Positions 50,466 through 61,199 of a stretch of 64,000 bases of DNA are shown in pieces. Origin of the DNA: Microplitis mediator (Eukaryota > Arthropoda > Insecta > Hymenoptera > Braconidae); assembly GCF_029852145.1 (NCBI RefSeq), contig NC_079971.1, positions 22,567,563 to 22,631,562 of the forward strand. Reading direction: 5' to 3'. How positions within the stretch are numbered: position 1 is the stretch's first letter; every line of letters starts with the position of its first letter. A program made the translations under genes and the position numbers. Under the pieces are notes generated by a model that did no database searches, had not been told where the DNA came from, and saw only the letters and a program-made list of their open reading frames with translations.

Positions 50466-51545
50466 CGATATATATTTAGAAAAAAATCATATGATGATTT
50501 ATTTCACGCATCGTGCAGATAAGCTGGGTTTAAATTGAGCTCTGAGCAGCGCTGACACAGGAGACATTAACAACTGACTATCATTACATTACAATTGTAG
50601 TATGAGCTTAATTTCTAAATTACTTTCAAATCTACTCGAAAATTTTATTAGCTTTGCAGTAAGAATGCCAAATGACCGTGAATATGGGTCAAGATATTTT
50701 TGAGAATTGGACTATCAATATATTTTACTTTACTTCGCACTTGTTTTTCATGAATACTCTCAGCAGCAGATAATTGTAGGCCACATTATCGTGGAAGATC
50801 TGCTGAAACGATGGTTCAAATCGATAAACTTAAACGTAGCCATTCAATAGTTGACAGTGCGACATTCAAATAACTTGGCAATTGCTTGTTTTTGTTCTTA
50901 AACCTCCAACTATTGCAGAACAATATATTTAATGGAATACATTGAATATGTTGTTAAGTGATTTTGTCTGCAGTGTCGCCTTTCTGCAATCGAATATCAA
51001 GTTCAATCATACAGAATGATTTTATTATAATAGGCTTAATATATTTAATCGTAGTTCTATTTAACATTTTTCTTTTTTCAAGACTTATTTTATTAGTCAA
51101 AGCAAGGGGGGAATATATATATTTATATATATATATATGTATGTAGATAAGTATATTGTACATTTAGTTTTTTGTAAAATTATCATTGTATTGATAATCT
51201 TCTTTCAATTTACGGTTTTGGTTGAAAACTCAGTTCTTCAAATGTAAAATCTATAAGCTTTTGAAATTCCGAACAAAAGTAGTGAACAGTGCGTATGACG
51301 TAAGCATCGTGATGTCATCGATGTTTTACAGTAAAAAAGCAAAATATGATTCCTGTTGTAATTTATGTTATAAAAACATATTCAAATCGTAATTAGTCAT
51401 ATAAAGTACAGTAGGCATGATTAAAATATATAAAGATCTTATCATGCCTGAAACCATACTATTGCATCATCACGGAAATACCAAACTCGTCGATAACAAC
51501 ATATCGAACAGCTTATGGTGTAGTAAAAAAAATTATGCCTAATGT

Positions 51546-51982
51546 GAGCGGCTGAGGCAGCCGTTCGGCACGCGCGTGGCTCGGGTGATCACCGAAGTTA
51601 AGTAGCAGTGAGCATGGCCACTACTTGGCTGGGTGACCGTTTAGCCACGCGTTGGGTTCGAACGAAGGTCTCTGATCGTTAGGCGCGGGATGAAGATCCA
51701 GTGATCGGTAAAATGGGAATTTTATCGATCACTGGAGCTTCACCCAAACCGAAACTGTACTGGCTAGGTTTTCTCTGTGGTTTCCCTACGCCACTACACC
51801 TCCATTGCACAAGGGAGGTTGTAGGGCATCACCGTAATGATGCAGTACAGTATAAGCACAAGTCGGGCCACAGCCGCACAATGAAGGCAGAAAGAGGAGT
51901 AAAGCAGTTGCGATATAAAGGCAAAAAGTGTAAAAGGCCGTTACTACGGCTATATACTAGAAAAACAATTAAAATAAAAATA
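51546..51982 (+). mobile_element. SINE with a 5S rRNA-derived head
   Basis: The head contains CCGAAGTTAAGTAGC and CTACTTGGCTGGGTGACCG, which are conserved parts of 5S rRNA at the correct spacing. The tail ends in an A-rich AATTAAAATAAAAATA. A perfect 15-base target duplication (AATTATGCCTAATGT) flanks it at 51,531-51,545 and 51,983-51,997, and the sister block at about 62,545 lacks the insertion. A 97-residue frame inside is not a gene. Confidence 0.85.
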
Positions 51983-52288
51983 AATTATGCCTAATGTTAA
52001 TTAATGGATAACGTTTTTCTTCCTCATCAGTCCTAAAACCCCATTATTGCATCATGAGTTTAAAACAATCGCTTAATAGAGGAAAACCTAACTTATTAAC
52101 AGCAACGTTTAATTAAAAAAAGTACCTAATGTTAAATACTGCGTGATAATGTCCTCCCTGTGGATTAATTTTCCTTAGTCCTGTTTCAGTATTGAACTAA
52201 CTACAGTCCGAAAAGTAAGTGTACGAAACTATTAAATTTAGGTTAACTGAAAGTTGTTTAATATCGATTGTTTTCCTGAGTTTTCAAA

Positions 52289-52593
52289 ATGGATAGTATT
52301 CGCCAGAGAAGTAATGCATTTTGTGCCTGCTGTGGAGGAGGCAGGTTAGTAAAAGTAAACTTTTTTTTCCAAATCACCCAATTCCAGTCCCAATATGAGT
52401 TTGCTGACCTATTCACTGGAAATCTTCACTCTGTGAACGCATTACATAAACATTCCAATTTAAATAATTTTGTCTTAGGATACCTAGGAGACCACCAAGT
52501 TTAGGAATCACAAAACCTAAAATATCATGGGGAAGTAAAGAAACTATTCCAAGAGATGGGCAAAAGATACTTTTACGTCGCAATACTATTTGA
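52289..52593 (+). CDS. 56-residue basic two-exon protein, copy 1
   Basis: Coding exons 52,289-52,344 (56 bases, phase 2, donor GTTAGT) and 52,479-52,593. It begins M-D-S-I-R-Q-R-S, has a C-A-C-C motif at residues 12-15, then an R-R-P-P segment and a basic C-terminus. A leader intron is suggested by GTAAGT at about 52,215. PolyA signal AATAAA at 52,735-52,740. Reading through the donor gives a 71-codon frame, but the copy at 62,704 breaks that frame and preserves the spliced one. No signal peptide; function unknown. Confidence 0.75.
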
Positions 52594-52734
52594 AATGAAA
52601 CAGCCATTAATTATCATTAAGTTTAATTACCTGAACAACTATTTCGGTCACAATTTTTCTTACCCACATTGTCTTAAGTGTAAGGTTCAATAACTATCAA
52701 AATCTATGTACTTCTAACATGAAAGATTTCTGAA

Positions 52735-52740
52735 AATAAA
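52735..52740 (+). terminator. PolyA signal of the 56-residue gene
   Basis: AATAAA about 140 bases after the stop, repeated at 63,163-63,168 in the second copy. Confidence 0.6.
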
Positions 52741-53075
52741 ATATTTATAACAAGAATCTATAGTTTCTATTTTATATTAAAATGTAGTCCCTAAGCATAA
52801 CTTTGACAATTTAAGAAACTATTATTAACCTATAGTTGCAGCTACATTTATTTTACCTCAAGATTCGACACTAATCTATAAAAATGAAGACAAAAACAAA
52901 GAAAACATAGATGACAGGATTAAACACCTAATTTACTACTTTCCATCGCGTCATACAGCAAAGTATATGAAGTAAACAGCTTAATGTACTTTAAACACTG
53001 ATTACAAAGTTAATCTACAAAAAACCTAGTCAACACCTGATAAGAATGTTTTGGTTTTTGAAAAACATACCGCGC

Positions 53076-53579
53076 TTAGTATTTTTTGGTAAATAACCAA
53101 GAATCTCTGCACCTGTAGACTCCACCTCTTGCTCCTTTCGCACGCAATATATTTATCATCTTTTTATCATTACGCTCGCACGCGACATAATACGGCGTCT
53201 TGAATGAATAATTGTAAAGTCCCGTGTTTATTCCGGGTCGATTGCACAGCCAGCTTGCAAGCTTATGGTCTTGTGTATAAGCCGCAATATGCAGTGGTGT
53301 ATTACCGAAGACTCGCTCTTGGCCATTGATGTCAGCACCCCACTCCATCAGAAGTTTCAGTTTTTCTTGAGGGTCAGCAATGCCTGGGTTGGAGACAATG
53401 TGGACACACTGTTTTCCATATCGGTTGTATTGCCGCACCAGATGTCGATTGCCATCACTGATGACATTGTTGAACGCCATCAAATCAGTAATATCGCCTT
53501 CACGGCAGAGATAATGAAGTATATTCTCACCTTCAATGTCAGGATTACCAGCAGAAACGATTTCTTCTGGAGGCACCAT
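53076..53579 (-). CDS. vank: Vankyrin (IkB-like ankyrin protein) 1
   Basis: A single exon of 167 residues from the ATG at 53,579. Four ankyrin repeats are visible: H-Y-L-C-R-E-G-D at about 20, C-V-H-I-V-S-N at about 59, a canonical T-P-L-H-I-A-A-Y at about 94 followed by L-A-S-W-L-C, and T-P-Y-Y-V-A-C at about 130. There is no N-terminal phosphorylation region or PEST tail, as in viral ankyrins of bracoviruses. Family members bind Rel/NF-kB proteins in parasitised hosts and dampen immune gene induction; this one is assigned by family. A donor-like GTATGT follows 7 bases after the stop in both copies. Divergent neighbour is the 56-residue gene; the second vankyrin lies upstream in the same orientation. 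Confidence 0.9.
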   Translation of the reverse strand: MVPPEEIVSAGNPDIEGENILHYLCREGDITDLMAFNNVISDGNRHLVRQYNRYGKQCVHIVSNPGIADPQEKLKLLMEWGADINGQERVFGNTPLHIAAYTQDHKLASWLCNRPGINTGLYNYSFKTPYYVACERNDKKMINILRAKGARGGVYRCRDSWLFTKKY

Positions 53580-53858
53580 TGTTCAAAGTATTGGGAACAA
53601 GTGATGTCACGTTTCAGAAAGACGAAGGTATGAATGGAAATAAAACTCTGAATGGTTGTTCGTTCATTAAATACTTCATTGCTTGTGGTTATCTTGCCAG
53701 AGTATTTTGCACTAAAGCTTGAAGGTTATCTTCTTATTCAATTTGCGCCGAAATCTTCGTTAATTGCTGACAGATAAGGCTAATGATTACTAAATGTCCG
53801 ACACTGAATGAAGTCAAACGAAAATATTATTTTATAATGTCAAAGATCATGTAAATTA

Positions 53859-54347
53859 TCAGAACAGTTTCACACTTAAAGTATCGTTATACATGACTCC
53901 ATGGGCTTTTAGAAGCTTTATCATTTTTTGATCTCGAACCTTGTACGCAAGATAATAAGCAGTTTCGTGCTGATCATTATTGGCTCCAAGGTCCACCCCG
54001 AGCTGTTGGCAAAACCAGTCGGTCAGTAGGTAATTTTCAGTACTGGCAGCAATATGAAGTAATGTGTTTCCAGTTCCAAGTTCTTTAGCACTGATGTTGG
54101 CTCCAGATTGCATGAGTATTTCAATTTTCATGGCAGCATTAGCTTTGTCATGCCATGCTACCGTATGAATGCACTGTCTTCCATGGCGATCGTAACGATG
54201 TAGTAGATTCCTGTCTTTGATAAAAGGTATAACTTCCATCAGCTCGTAGATACTTCCCGTACGGCAGATCCTTAGGAAAGTGCTCTGTTCGTCAGAGTCT
54301 ATTTCTGTAGGTCCCAGAGTATTTCCAGCGGTTCCAACTTCTTCCAT
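53859..54347 (-). CDS. vank: Vankyrin (IkB-like ankyrin protein) 2
   Basis: A single exon of 162 residues. The ATG at 54,347 is chosen because the longer frame upstream opens only with TTG and the protein from here aligns with vankyrin 1. Repeats: F-L-R-I-C-R-T-G, C-I-H-T-V-A-W, T-L-L-H-I-A-A-S followed by L-T-D-W-F-C, and A-Y-Y-L-A-Y-K. Roughly 40-45% identical to the neighbour by eye. Same inferred role as an NF-kB inhibitor in the parasitised host. The tail has no PEST region. Confidence 0.88.
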   Translation of the reverse strand: MEEVGTAGNTLGPTEIDSDEQSTFLRICRTGSIYELMEVIPFIKDRNLLHRYDRHGRQCIHTVAWHDKANAAMKIEILMQSGANISAKELGTGNTLLHIAASTENYLLTDWFCQQLGVDLGANNDQHETAYYLAYKVRDQKMIKLLKAHGVMYNDTLSVKLF

Positions 54348-55868
54348 CGTTATATAGTACACAGTTGTTGAATGACGTCGCTCAAAAAAACGTCTATCAC
54401 TCAATGAAAGAGAATCGTTACTAACTATTTTCGTCACTACATAAGAATTCGTAGAACTCGTTCTAGAAATGATTTCAGACAAACAGAAGTATCGACTATT
54501 TCATACAACTGAATACGTGCTAAGTGATAACGTGTAGGCAGTTACTGTTCGACAGAGACCATGCTGTTTAAACGTGACCAAAAACATGTTTGTTCACGAT
54601 ACCATTCATAATTTCCGGTGATAGCAAGCGCCTAATAGCTACTTGGATACCAACGGTCATATGTCAGCTATATCTTAGGGATGTTTATTCAATTATCCAC
54701 TGTCCGGGAGCAACTGATATCGTTTTACACGGCTCATTTAACACATTAACTGATAAAAGTTTCAATTACTCTGTTATTTGTAAGAACTGACGCCAAAACA
54801 ATCTGTTATCTTTTTCATTAATAAAAATAATGTATTTGTGTAACACAAATAACTAACTCGTTGCTAAACAGTTTGATTACATTTTCTACTCAAGCCCTTA
54901 GTAAGTCAAGGTTACAATCTATGAGATAACACGCATGTAAATAATAGATTACCAACGCCCACCTAGTTCTAATCATTAATTTGCACGTTTAAATAAGATA
55001 AAAAAATAGTTGAGGCAGGTCAGGTATTCTTATCTAGCTAGTTTAACTGATGAGTCATGAATTCAAATAGCAAAACAAATAGTAGCACCGTACTGATCTT
55101 ACCTAACAAACAACAGTGTAATGACCGATAAATGGATAATACAAATCAATATGCACGTTTCGTTTTCGTGAATTGTTCTGTTGCGCAAATAAACTTTGTT
55201 GAGCTACGCAGCGTTCGATACAGCCAATGAACTCACTAATCTAAGAGTAGGAGTCAAGGTTACATTATATGCTGTTTACATGTGAAGTGCGAATGATGCA
55301 ATAAAAATCCTATTTTATGGTCTGTTTGTCAAACACCGAATGTATTTGAGGAACAAAATCTAGCAATGACTAACTTAGCAGATTTGAAATTTAATATATT
55401 TATCGTGGCTTTTATTTTGGGAAATAGCACAATAGCGATATTATCTCAAATGACGCGAACATGGTCAATTAACCTAGTTCCGATAAAGCGCGTTACGAAT
55501 TCCAAAAGGGCGTATAGTTTTGTTCTACTACCAATCGTTTTGTAGACTTATTTTAAAGCCAAAACCTGGAGATAAAAATTGATGACCAGAAGGACGTAAA
55601 CAAAGTCCTTTTAAAAATAGTGGCGTAAAACGTCTTAGGTAATTAAAATAACGGTTCGAATTTATGAATGAAAATTGATATCAATATCTGTTTTGCTTGG
55701 GTGTTGGTCTTCTGCTTAATTAGGGGTCGAGTTCAAACTGCGATAAACGTTCGTTATTAATTGAATTAAATAACATCCGTGATAATGCATCTTGGGCAAA
55801 TCACAGTCAAATTGTTTCATTACACGTCGTGATTTCTTCAGCATCGGCTGCAGCTCAATACCTCCTAA
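54348..55868. other. Gene-free spacer
   Basis: No gene is supported. AT-rich, with no duplicated block recognised. Confidence 0.45.
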
Positions 55869-56211
55869 ATGGTCAAGTAAGTATAAATAATTATTTAAAT
55901 AATTTTGTCAGTGACCAGTCAGAAGATTTTAAGTTTTAAATGCAGGTTAAAGTAGGATGGGGGTTAAAATTTTGCCTATTATTTGCAGAATGATTGCCCA
56001 ACCACCTGAATTACAGCCATACAATGTGGTTTGTCTTCCAATGAGTAAATCTGAATGTTCGAGAATTGTTATGATCGTGTTGATGATGACCCTAATGATT
56101 GTGTTTATAATGGGTGCTGCCTTCATAAGTTGCCTCATAGCAGAATACATCGCATCTTACGTCGAGACTAGTGTTAAAATTTCTGTCGAGTTACTAGAAG
56201 AATGTGACTGA
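55869..56211 (+). CDS. Small single-pass membrane protein
   Basis: Proposed coding exons 55,869-55,876 (ATG plus five bases, phase 2, donor GTAAGT) and 55,989-56,211, 76 residues. If the tiny exon is not used, the ATG at 55,990 gives 73 residues in the same frame. A strongly hydrophobic stretch (I-V-M-I-V-L-M-M-T-L-M-I-V-F-I-M-G) of about 25 residues predicts one membrane pass, with an acidic C-terminus. AATAAA at 56,226-56,231 lies 15 bases after the stop. No family recognised. Confidence 0.6.
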
Positions 56212-56496
56212 TGTAGCGTTCATGCAATAAAATCTTAGCAGAAAGCAGTTTTTTCATTTAAAGTTAGGGGCTTATAATTACATAAGTAAATTCTGGTAAC
56301 CAGCTTTTTTTTCAGCCATGTTAAAAGTAGTATACTCTGCCAAAAAAATATAACTGTTATCGTACATGCCTATTTTCAGCGTAATTGTGATAAACGGTCC
56401 ACAGTCACGTCCTGCGTACCGCATTCGATGGCGTTAACTAGTCTGGGGTAATCGTGTCGTTGGTTAATTTTCAGCTGAAAAAACAAAATTGTTACA

Positions 56497-57300
56497 ATGG
56501 AAGACGAATATGCGACTATTGTGTACGCAGAGCTGGCCCCGAATATTTTTGTGCCCACTGAATGGCCTATTCAAGGCTTAGAGGATCTAATTGTGACTTT
56601 GGCGAAAAGAATAATTGCACGGTTTAATGTTCTGAGCCCCATTGTACAGGTAAAAAATATACCAACAAGGTTAATCCGACGGGTCTATGTAAATAATTCT
56701 GGTTATTTTTTTCAAAAAGTGTCTAAAAAGTGAGTACCTTTTATTTATCATTATTATATTTTGTGAAGTAAATTGAGACAGTTAATAAAATAACTTTTTT
56801 TGTCTTCCATTTCAGAGAGATGATCGGTGCTTATGTTTATAATATCGTCCCGCCCAAGAAAGGTGATGAAATTTTGATAGAAATTAACAGCGGAAGTAAC
56901 ATCGACCACGAATCATGTCAGAATAACCCAGTGGAAGTCCCTTCAGAAGTCAATATGACGTCAAGTAGCCTAGTACCTTCGCGATTTAGGTAAGTTCCTT
57001 CCTTTGTTTGGTGTACTACTTTGAAGGCCACCTCACCTATGTTTGTTTATGGCGGGTTAGGGCTAATCAAATATTGTACTTCCAGTGAGGAGACATCGCG
57101 CAACATTGACGATAACGAGCATACCTCGCGACGATGTTTGTCACGGAAGATTAAGCGGTTAGTATTTTGGATGCGGCAAATGCTTAGTAAGTCCGTAGGC
57201 ATGAATTTGTAAATCGAGGAATAATATGGTTTAATTTCTCAACAGGGTATCAAATAGAGTGCGCAAGTGCCATCCCTACACTAGAAAGTCAGTGTTTTAG
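56497..57300 (+). CDS. VPxxW-family protein, four coding exons
   Basis: Coding exons 56,497-56,729, 56,816-56,989, 57,086-57,157 and 57,246-57,300, 177 residues, all introns in phase 2 with GTRAGT or GTTAGT donors. The ATG lies 22 bases after an acceptor. It contains F-V-P-T-E-W at residues 18-23 and Y-F-F-Q-K-V, matching the plan of the 58,755 and 60,889 proteins. It then has an acidic and serine-rich linker and a very basic C-terminus (R-R-C-L-S-R-K-I-K-R), suggesting nuclear entry. Exon 4 continues past the stop to a donor at 57,322, and two further untranslated exons (57,532-57,585 and from 57,684) lead to AATAAA at 57,694. Function unknown. Confidence 0.7.
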
Positions 57301-57693
57301 CGGCAACAAGAAACATGCTAGGTAAGTCGTATGCGCAATCTACTGTAGAATTCCCAGGTTATGTTCATAATCACTTTCTACTCTCAACAAACTCTACATT
57401 TTAGATCGTATCCCAATTTGTTTTAATGAGAAAAACTGGGAAACATTTTAGAAAAAACATTCTACCCTGTCATCAAAAAGACATGCTTGCTCCTTACATG
57501 TTTATAATACTGTCAATTTTTCTTGTTACAGGTATATCTAAAGCTTCGTTACCGCATCCACACTCATCATAATGCCTATTTTAACGTATGTTTCTTTTCT
57601 TAATCATGATCGATTGTTGTTATTGTAAAAGAAAGCATCTCTGTTTCTTTGATATTATTGCCATCGATACTCATGTATTTTAGGTATAAGGCC

Positions 57694-57699
57694 AATAAA
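57694..57699 (+). terminator. PolyA signal of the 56,497 gene
   Basis: AATAAA 10 bases into the last predicted untranslated exon. Confidence 0.55.
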
Positions 57700-58754
57700 A
57701 AACTCTAGTATTTCAAATGTTATTGAGTTATTTACTCTCCTTCTTTTGGGTAAGAAAAAATGGCCTTGATCGAGAATCATGTCCATTATACTATTTAGAC
57801 TTTGACACTCTTTGTTAGGCTTACCAATATACACCTAATAAGTTTCTAGATAGCAATAATATTTCATATCAAGTAATGACGCACATGCACAATACCTAAA
57901 TTGGAATTTCAAGGCTATCTAAGTTCAACTACCGCTCAGTATATTAAAAACAATCTCTTGTACACTTAGGACTATTAACACACATAGCTAAGTGCATATT
58001 ATCTAATCACGAAGTTAACAAATACACATCTTGCTTATTATTCTAGACCTTCGAAGACATGTTTTTTTTTATAGTATCTCATCTCTTTTAAAAGTCTAAG
58101 CAGGTCAGGAATTGAGTCTTTGTTATTGTGTTTGTAGCCTATGAATTTCTTATTTGGCCTGACCTTGTGTGCTACTGCGCAATATTGGTCATTTGTTTCA
58201 ATTACATTCAGTGATATCTCTTACTGAAACAACAAGGAATCGATTGACATTTACATTAATTGAGTTCCAGTAATTGATTGTTGTGTGACAGCTGGTTGAT
58301 AAATGTACAATACATACTAATGTTACTCAATAATAGGCAAACTTGTTTGTTTTTACTTTTAATTACATGCTACAATCAATATTACATTTGAATGAGAATT
58401 CATAACTTAATCATAAGAATCTGAATATAGCTTAGCCTATTTATAAGTTAATTCCTCAACGCTGGAGCCTAAAACCCAATTCCATGTTCAGATGGGTCAT
58501 TGTACAACTGGAGGAAGCGCTTCGCACCTGTGGCAGGGTGGTAGTACAGAAGCTGCCATGTACACAATCCTAACTATCGCACTGTTACTATACACAATGT
58601 GGGGTTGAAATTGGTGACAAAGGGCACACTTTAACATTGCTCCTTTAACACTGCACGCATACGAATCCGCGACACTTTTTGATTTGCACTCTTTCCACTC
58701 GACACACACGAAGATGTTTCGAAACTCCTAAATGCTGAAGCGTTAAGGTCTTAA
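57700..58754. other. Gene-free spacer
   Basis: No gene is supported. A cysteine-rich 70-residue minus-strand frame at 58,497-58,709 starts at GTG only. Confidence 0.4.
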
Positions 58755-59120
58755 TTAAAGATCACACTCTTCTTCACCACAAGTAGAACAGCATCCGTCA
58801 TCCGAGAGCAATCTTTCAGAATCACAGTCTGAACAGCCGCTGATGTCTTCTGACGAAGTTGCAGGTGACTCCTTTGGTTTAATTGTCACCAACTCATACC
58901 AATTGACACAGGGCTCTTTGCTATGATCACCTATTTTACGAAACCACAAGTAACTCGAGAGAACCCTAGATTCTGCCACGATCCCATTATAAAATCCGAT
59001 GACGCCTGTTGTTGTTTTGTCAACACTCTGTTTCGCTGAAATAATGCGGAGTAACTCAGCCTCCAATGTCCTACGAGGTATAACTCTCCATTGTTTCGGT
59101 ACAATTATTTCTAAGGACAT
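58755..59120 (-). CDS. VPxxW-family protein with acidic cysteine-rich tail
   Basis: A single coding exon of 121 residues from the ATG at 59,120, which follows an acceptor (TTCCATTTCAG). A leader donor GTAAGT is at about 59,232, and TATATAAATA near 59,455 could be its TATA box. It has I-V-P-K-Q-W at residues 5-10 and S-Y-L-W-F-R-K-I near 66. Unlike its relatives it adds a C-terminal tail with paired cysteines (C-S-D-C-D and C-C-S-T-C-G), acidic throughout, which might bind a metal. Function unknown. Confidence 0.65.
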   Translation of the reverse strand: MSLEIIVPKQWRVIPRRTLEAELLRIISAKQSVDKTTTGVIGFYNGIVAESRVLSSYLWFRKIGDHSKEPCVNWYELVTIKPKESPATSSEDISGCSDCDSERLLSDDGCCSTCGEEECDL

Positions 59121-59232
59121 TATGCAATCTCTTGATCCTGAAATGGAAAGTTCATTTTTTAATATGGCCATAGTTAAATAAATCCACGAGGCAATTTTTA
59201 AAATTCAATCACACTGGAAATTGAATTACTTA

Positions 59233-60740
59233 CGTTAATATTCCGCTACCGAAAAACAAGATTCACTTTATGCAGATTTTAAAAAAATAAAAGAGTGTAC
59301 TAAAATTAGAGTTTCACGAAACGTTCGAAGAACATAAAGTCTAGCGATGTAATGGGAATTAGCGTCGGCTTGCTTGGACTAAGATAGATAACAAACAGGC
59401 TAATTTTTTATTTGCAAAAATATATTTGAAAATGTGTGAAATCATTGCAAATATTTATATATCGGTTCGAATATACAGCAATAATAATTGTCAGAATAAT
59501 TTAGTAACTTTCACCAAATGCATTTTTCGGATGACTATTTTCAGCTAACAAATGATTAGATAAGCGAAGTGCGCCATAGCCAATAATATCCTGTTTGGAT
59601 TTTTCATAGGCAGAATGTTTGTTATTGTGCGTGCGATAAGCCACGGTCAAGGTTACTTTTCCGAACGTGCTGCAAATGTATGTTGTATGTTATCAGTTAA
59701 TTTACATATCTGAGCACGCACACGCCAGTGGCTCAGCGGACTCGGTGCGTGCGTGACACTGCATAGAACAGGGTTCGAATCCTGGCCTGGGTCAGATGGA
59801 CTGTGTCAGTACGGCCTGTGTCAGTACTGTCTTTGTAGTACCTTTCACTTTATACAGGTCCACCCGCTACTACAGTGTTTTACTATAATATTGTGGTTGT
59901 AGGGACCACACTTTTTCCGTGTACGTATGTAAGCGACTATAAACTTGTATACATCAATAATGGGTTTTTCAGTGCTCCTGTTTACATTCTTTCGGAATAG
60001 ATAAATACATTTCCAAGTGTTCTGTATATTGAAATTAAAAACATGAGTCTGGGATTCCCACTGTCCCGCAAATTACCAACATCTAATTTTATATATGAAT
60101 AAGCAAAGAGTAACGTTATCAACAGATTTACCCGATGTAGAAATGCTAGTTCTAGCTTTTTTAACGGAAAGGTATTGTATCAATGTCATTTAGTTTATGC
60201 GCCCAAATATATTGATCTAATTGATCATATATTTAAAGGTGCATTGATTGATATAGTGTGAAAAAATCATCAGGTGCTAACGGAGATAACAGCTGTGATA
60301 ACTGCCTAATAACACCATTAATTGATAAAACTACAAAGATATTCTAATGCAGTCATTAAGCTAATTAACTGTTCTGCTATTTTTCATAATAGGACTAAAT
60401 CTAAATAAGTACAGAATATAATTGTGTAAGAAATAACCTGTGCCATTAGCAAGTCAATAATTTGACACCGGGTTTTTATTTCAGTCTTTGAATAAAGCTA
60501 AGTAGGCATTGTAGAAAATTTCACGATGACGGGCACTACTAGTAGCTATCGAGAGATGTTGTATGAAAACTCCGAACAGAATGCTTTCAACAGTACTAGG
60601 GAGGATCGCCATCAAGAAAATTTCAATTTGGACTAGATTTTGTTTGAAGCCTCGTCAATTAGCATTGATACATTTACATGTTTACATTTTATTACCTATG
60701 CGCTTTAAATGATATGGCCTAAAACTTACGGAAATTCCAT
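59233..60740. other. Gene-free spacer with a tRNA-like repeat
   Basis: No gene is supported; contains the tRNA-derived sequence at 59,723-59,794. Confidence 0.4.
59723..59794 (+). repeat. tRNA-derived sequence (SINE head or pseudo-tRNA)
   Basis: TGGCTCAGCGGA (A box) and GGGTTCGAATCC (B box) at tRNA spacing. The acceptor ends do not pair, and a short repeat of CTGTGTCAGTAC follows, which suggests a retroposon. Confidence 0.45.
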
Positions 60741-60747
60741 CATAAGA

Positions 60748-60845
60748 TGACTTATAATTATCACGTCACACCATAGATAAAATTATAATTATCACGTCAC
60801 ACAATAGATAAAATTATAATTATCACGTCACACAATAGATAAAAA
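60748..60845 (+). repeat. Three tandem 31-base units
   Basis: ATTATAATTATCACGTCACA plus C(C/A)ATAGATAAA, three times in a row. It lies just past the end of the 60,889 gene. CACGTCAC resembles a CRE-like site, but that reading is speculative. Confidence 0.9.
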
Positions 60846-60888
60846 ATAACACTTTTATAAATGATAGTTATATTTGAATTCTTACAAT

Positions 60889-61152
60889 TTAATAATATTT
60901 ATAATTGATTACGTCAATATAGTAGTCTACAAAACGCGGCATAGTATTTAGGTCATCAGTTTTTCGCAGCCACAAATAAGGACCGTACACTTGGGAAATG
61001 GTCCTCACATTTCCCACTGTTATCTCAGCATTGTTGTAACTTCGATTTCTGTCCCAGTACTCGTATATGTCGTTGAGTATGATGAGCTGGATGAAGTAAT
61101 GCGAATAACTTTCCCACTCGCGAGGCACGATACACTTGAACTGGAAGTTCAT
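60889..61152 (-). CDS. VPxxW-family small protein C
   Basis: A single coding exon of 87 residues. The ATG at 61,152 is chosen because an acceptor (TCCTTTCCTAG) lies five bases upstream, making earlier ATGs intronic. I-V-P-R-E-W at residues 8-13, W-D-R-N-R-S in the middle, E-I-T-V-G-N-V and Y-L-W-L-R-K-T-D-D near the C-terminus. Closest relative in the window is 22,789-23,049. A donor GTAAGA lies just past the stop (60,885), as in the relatives. Function unknown. Confidence 0.65.
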   Translation of the reverse strand: MNFQFKCIVPREWESYSHYFIQLIILNDIYEYWDRNRSYNNAEITVGNVRTISQVYGPYLWLRKTDDLNTMPRFVDYYIDVINYKYY

Positions 61153-61199
61153 GTTTTCTAGGAAAGGAGGGTTTGTGCACATAATTGACAACTGATGTC

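Larger units (their letters stand above)
51455..53612 (+). repeat. Duplicated small gene plus vankyrin block, copy 1
   Basis: Matches 62,450-64,000 in the same orientation. Similarity is patchy at first and becomes very high from about 52,190 onward. Copy 1 alone contains a SINE (51,546-51,982) and an extra stretch around 52,000-52,140. Confidence 0.75.

Noticed and set aside
51701..51994. 97-residue frame
   Set aside because: Lies within the 5S-derived SINE and ends in its A-rich tail.
53265..53633. 122-residue plus-strand frame
   Set aside because: Antisense shadow of vankyrin 1.
54348..54482. 45-residue N-terminal extension of vankyrin 2
   Set aside because: It opens with TTG and has no match in vankyrins 1 and 3.
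58497..58709. Cysteine-rich 70-residue frame
   Set aside because: Starts only at GTG, no splice acceptor that would join it to a coding exon, no relative in the window.
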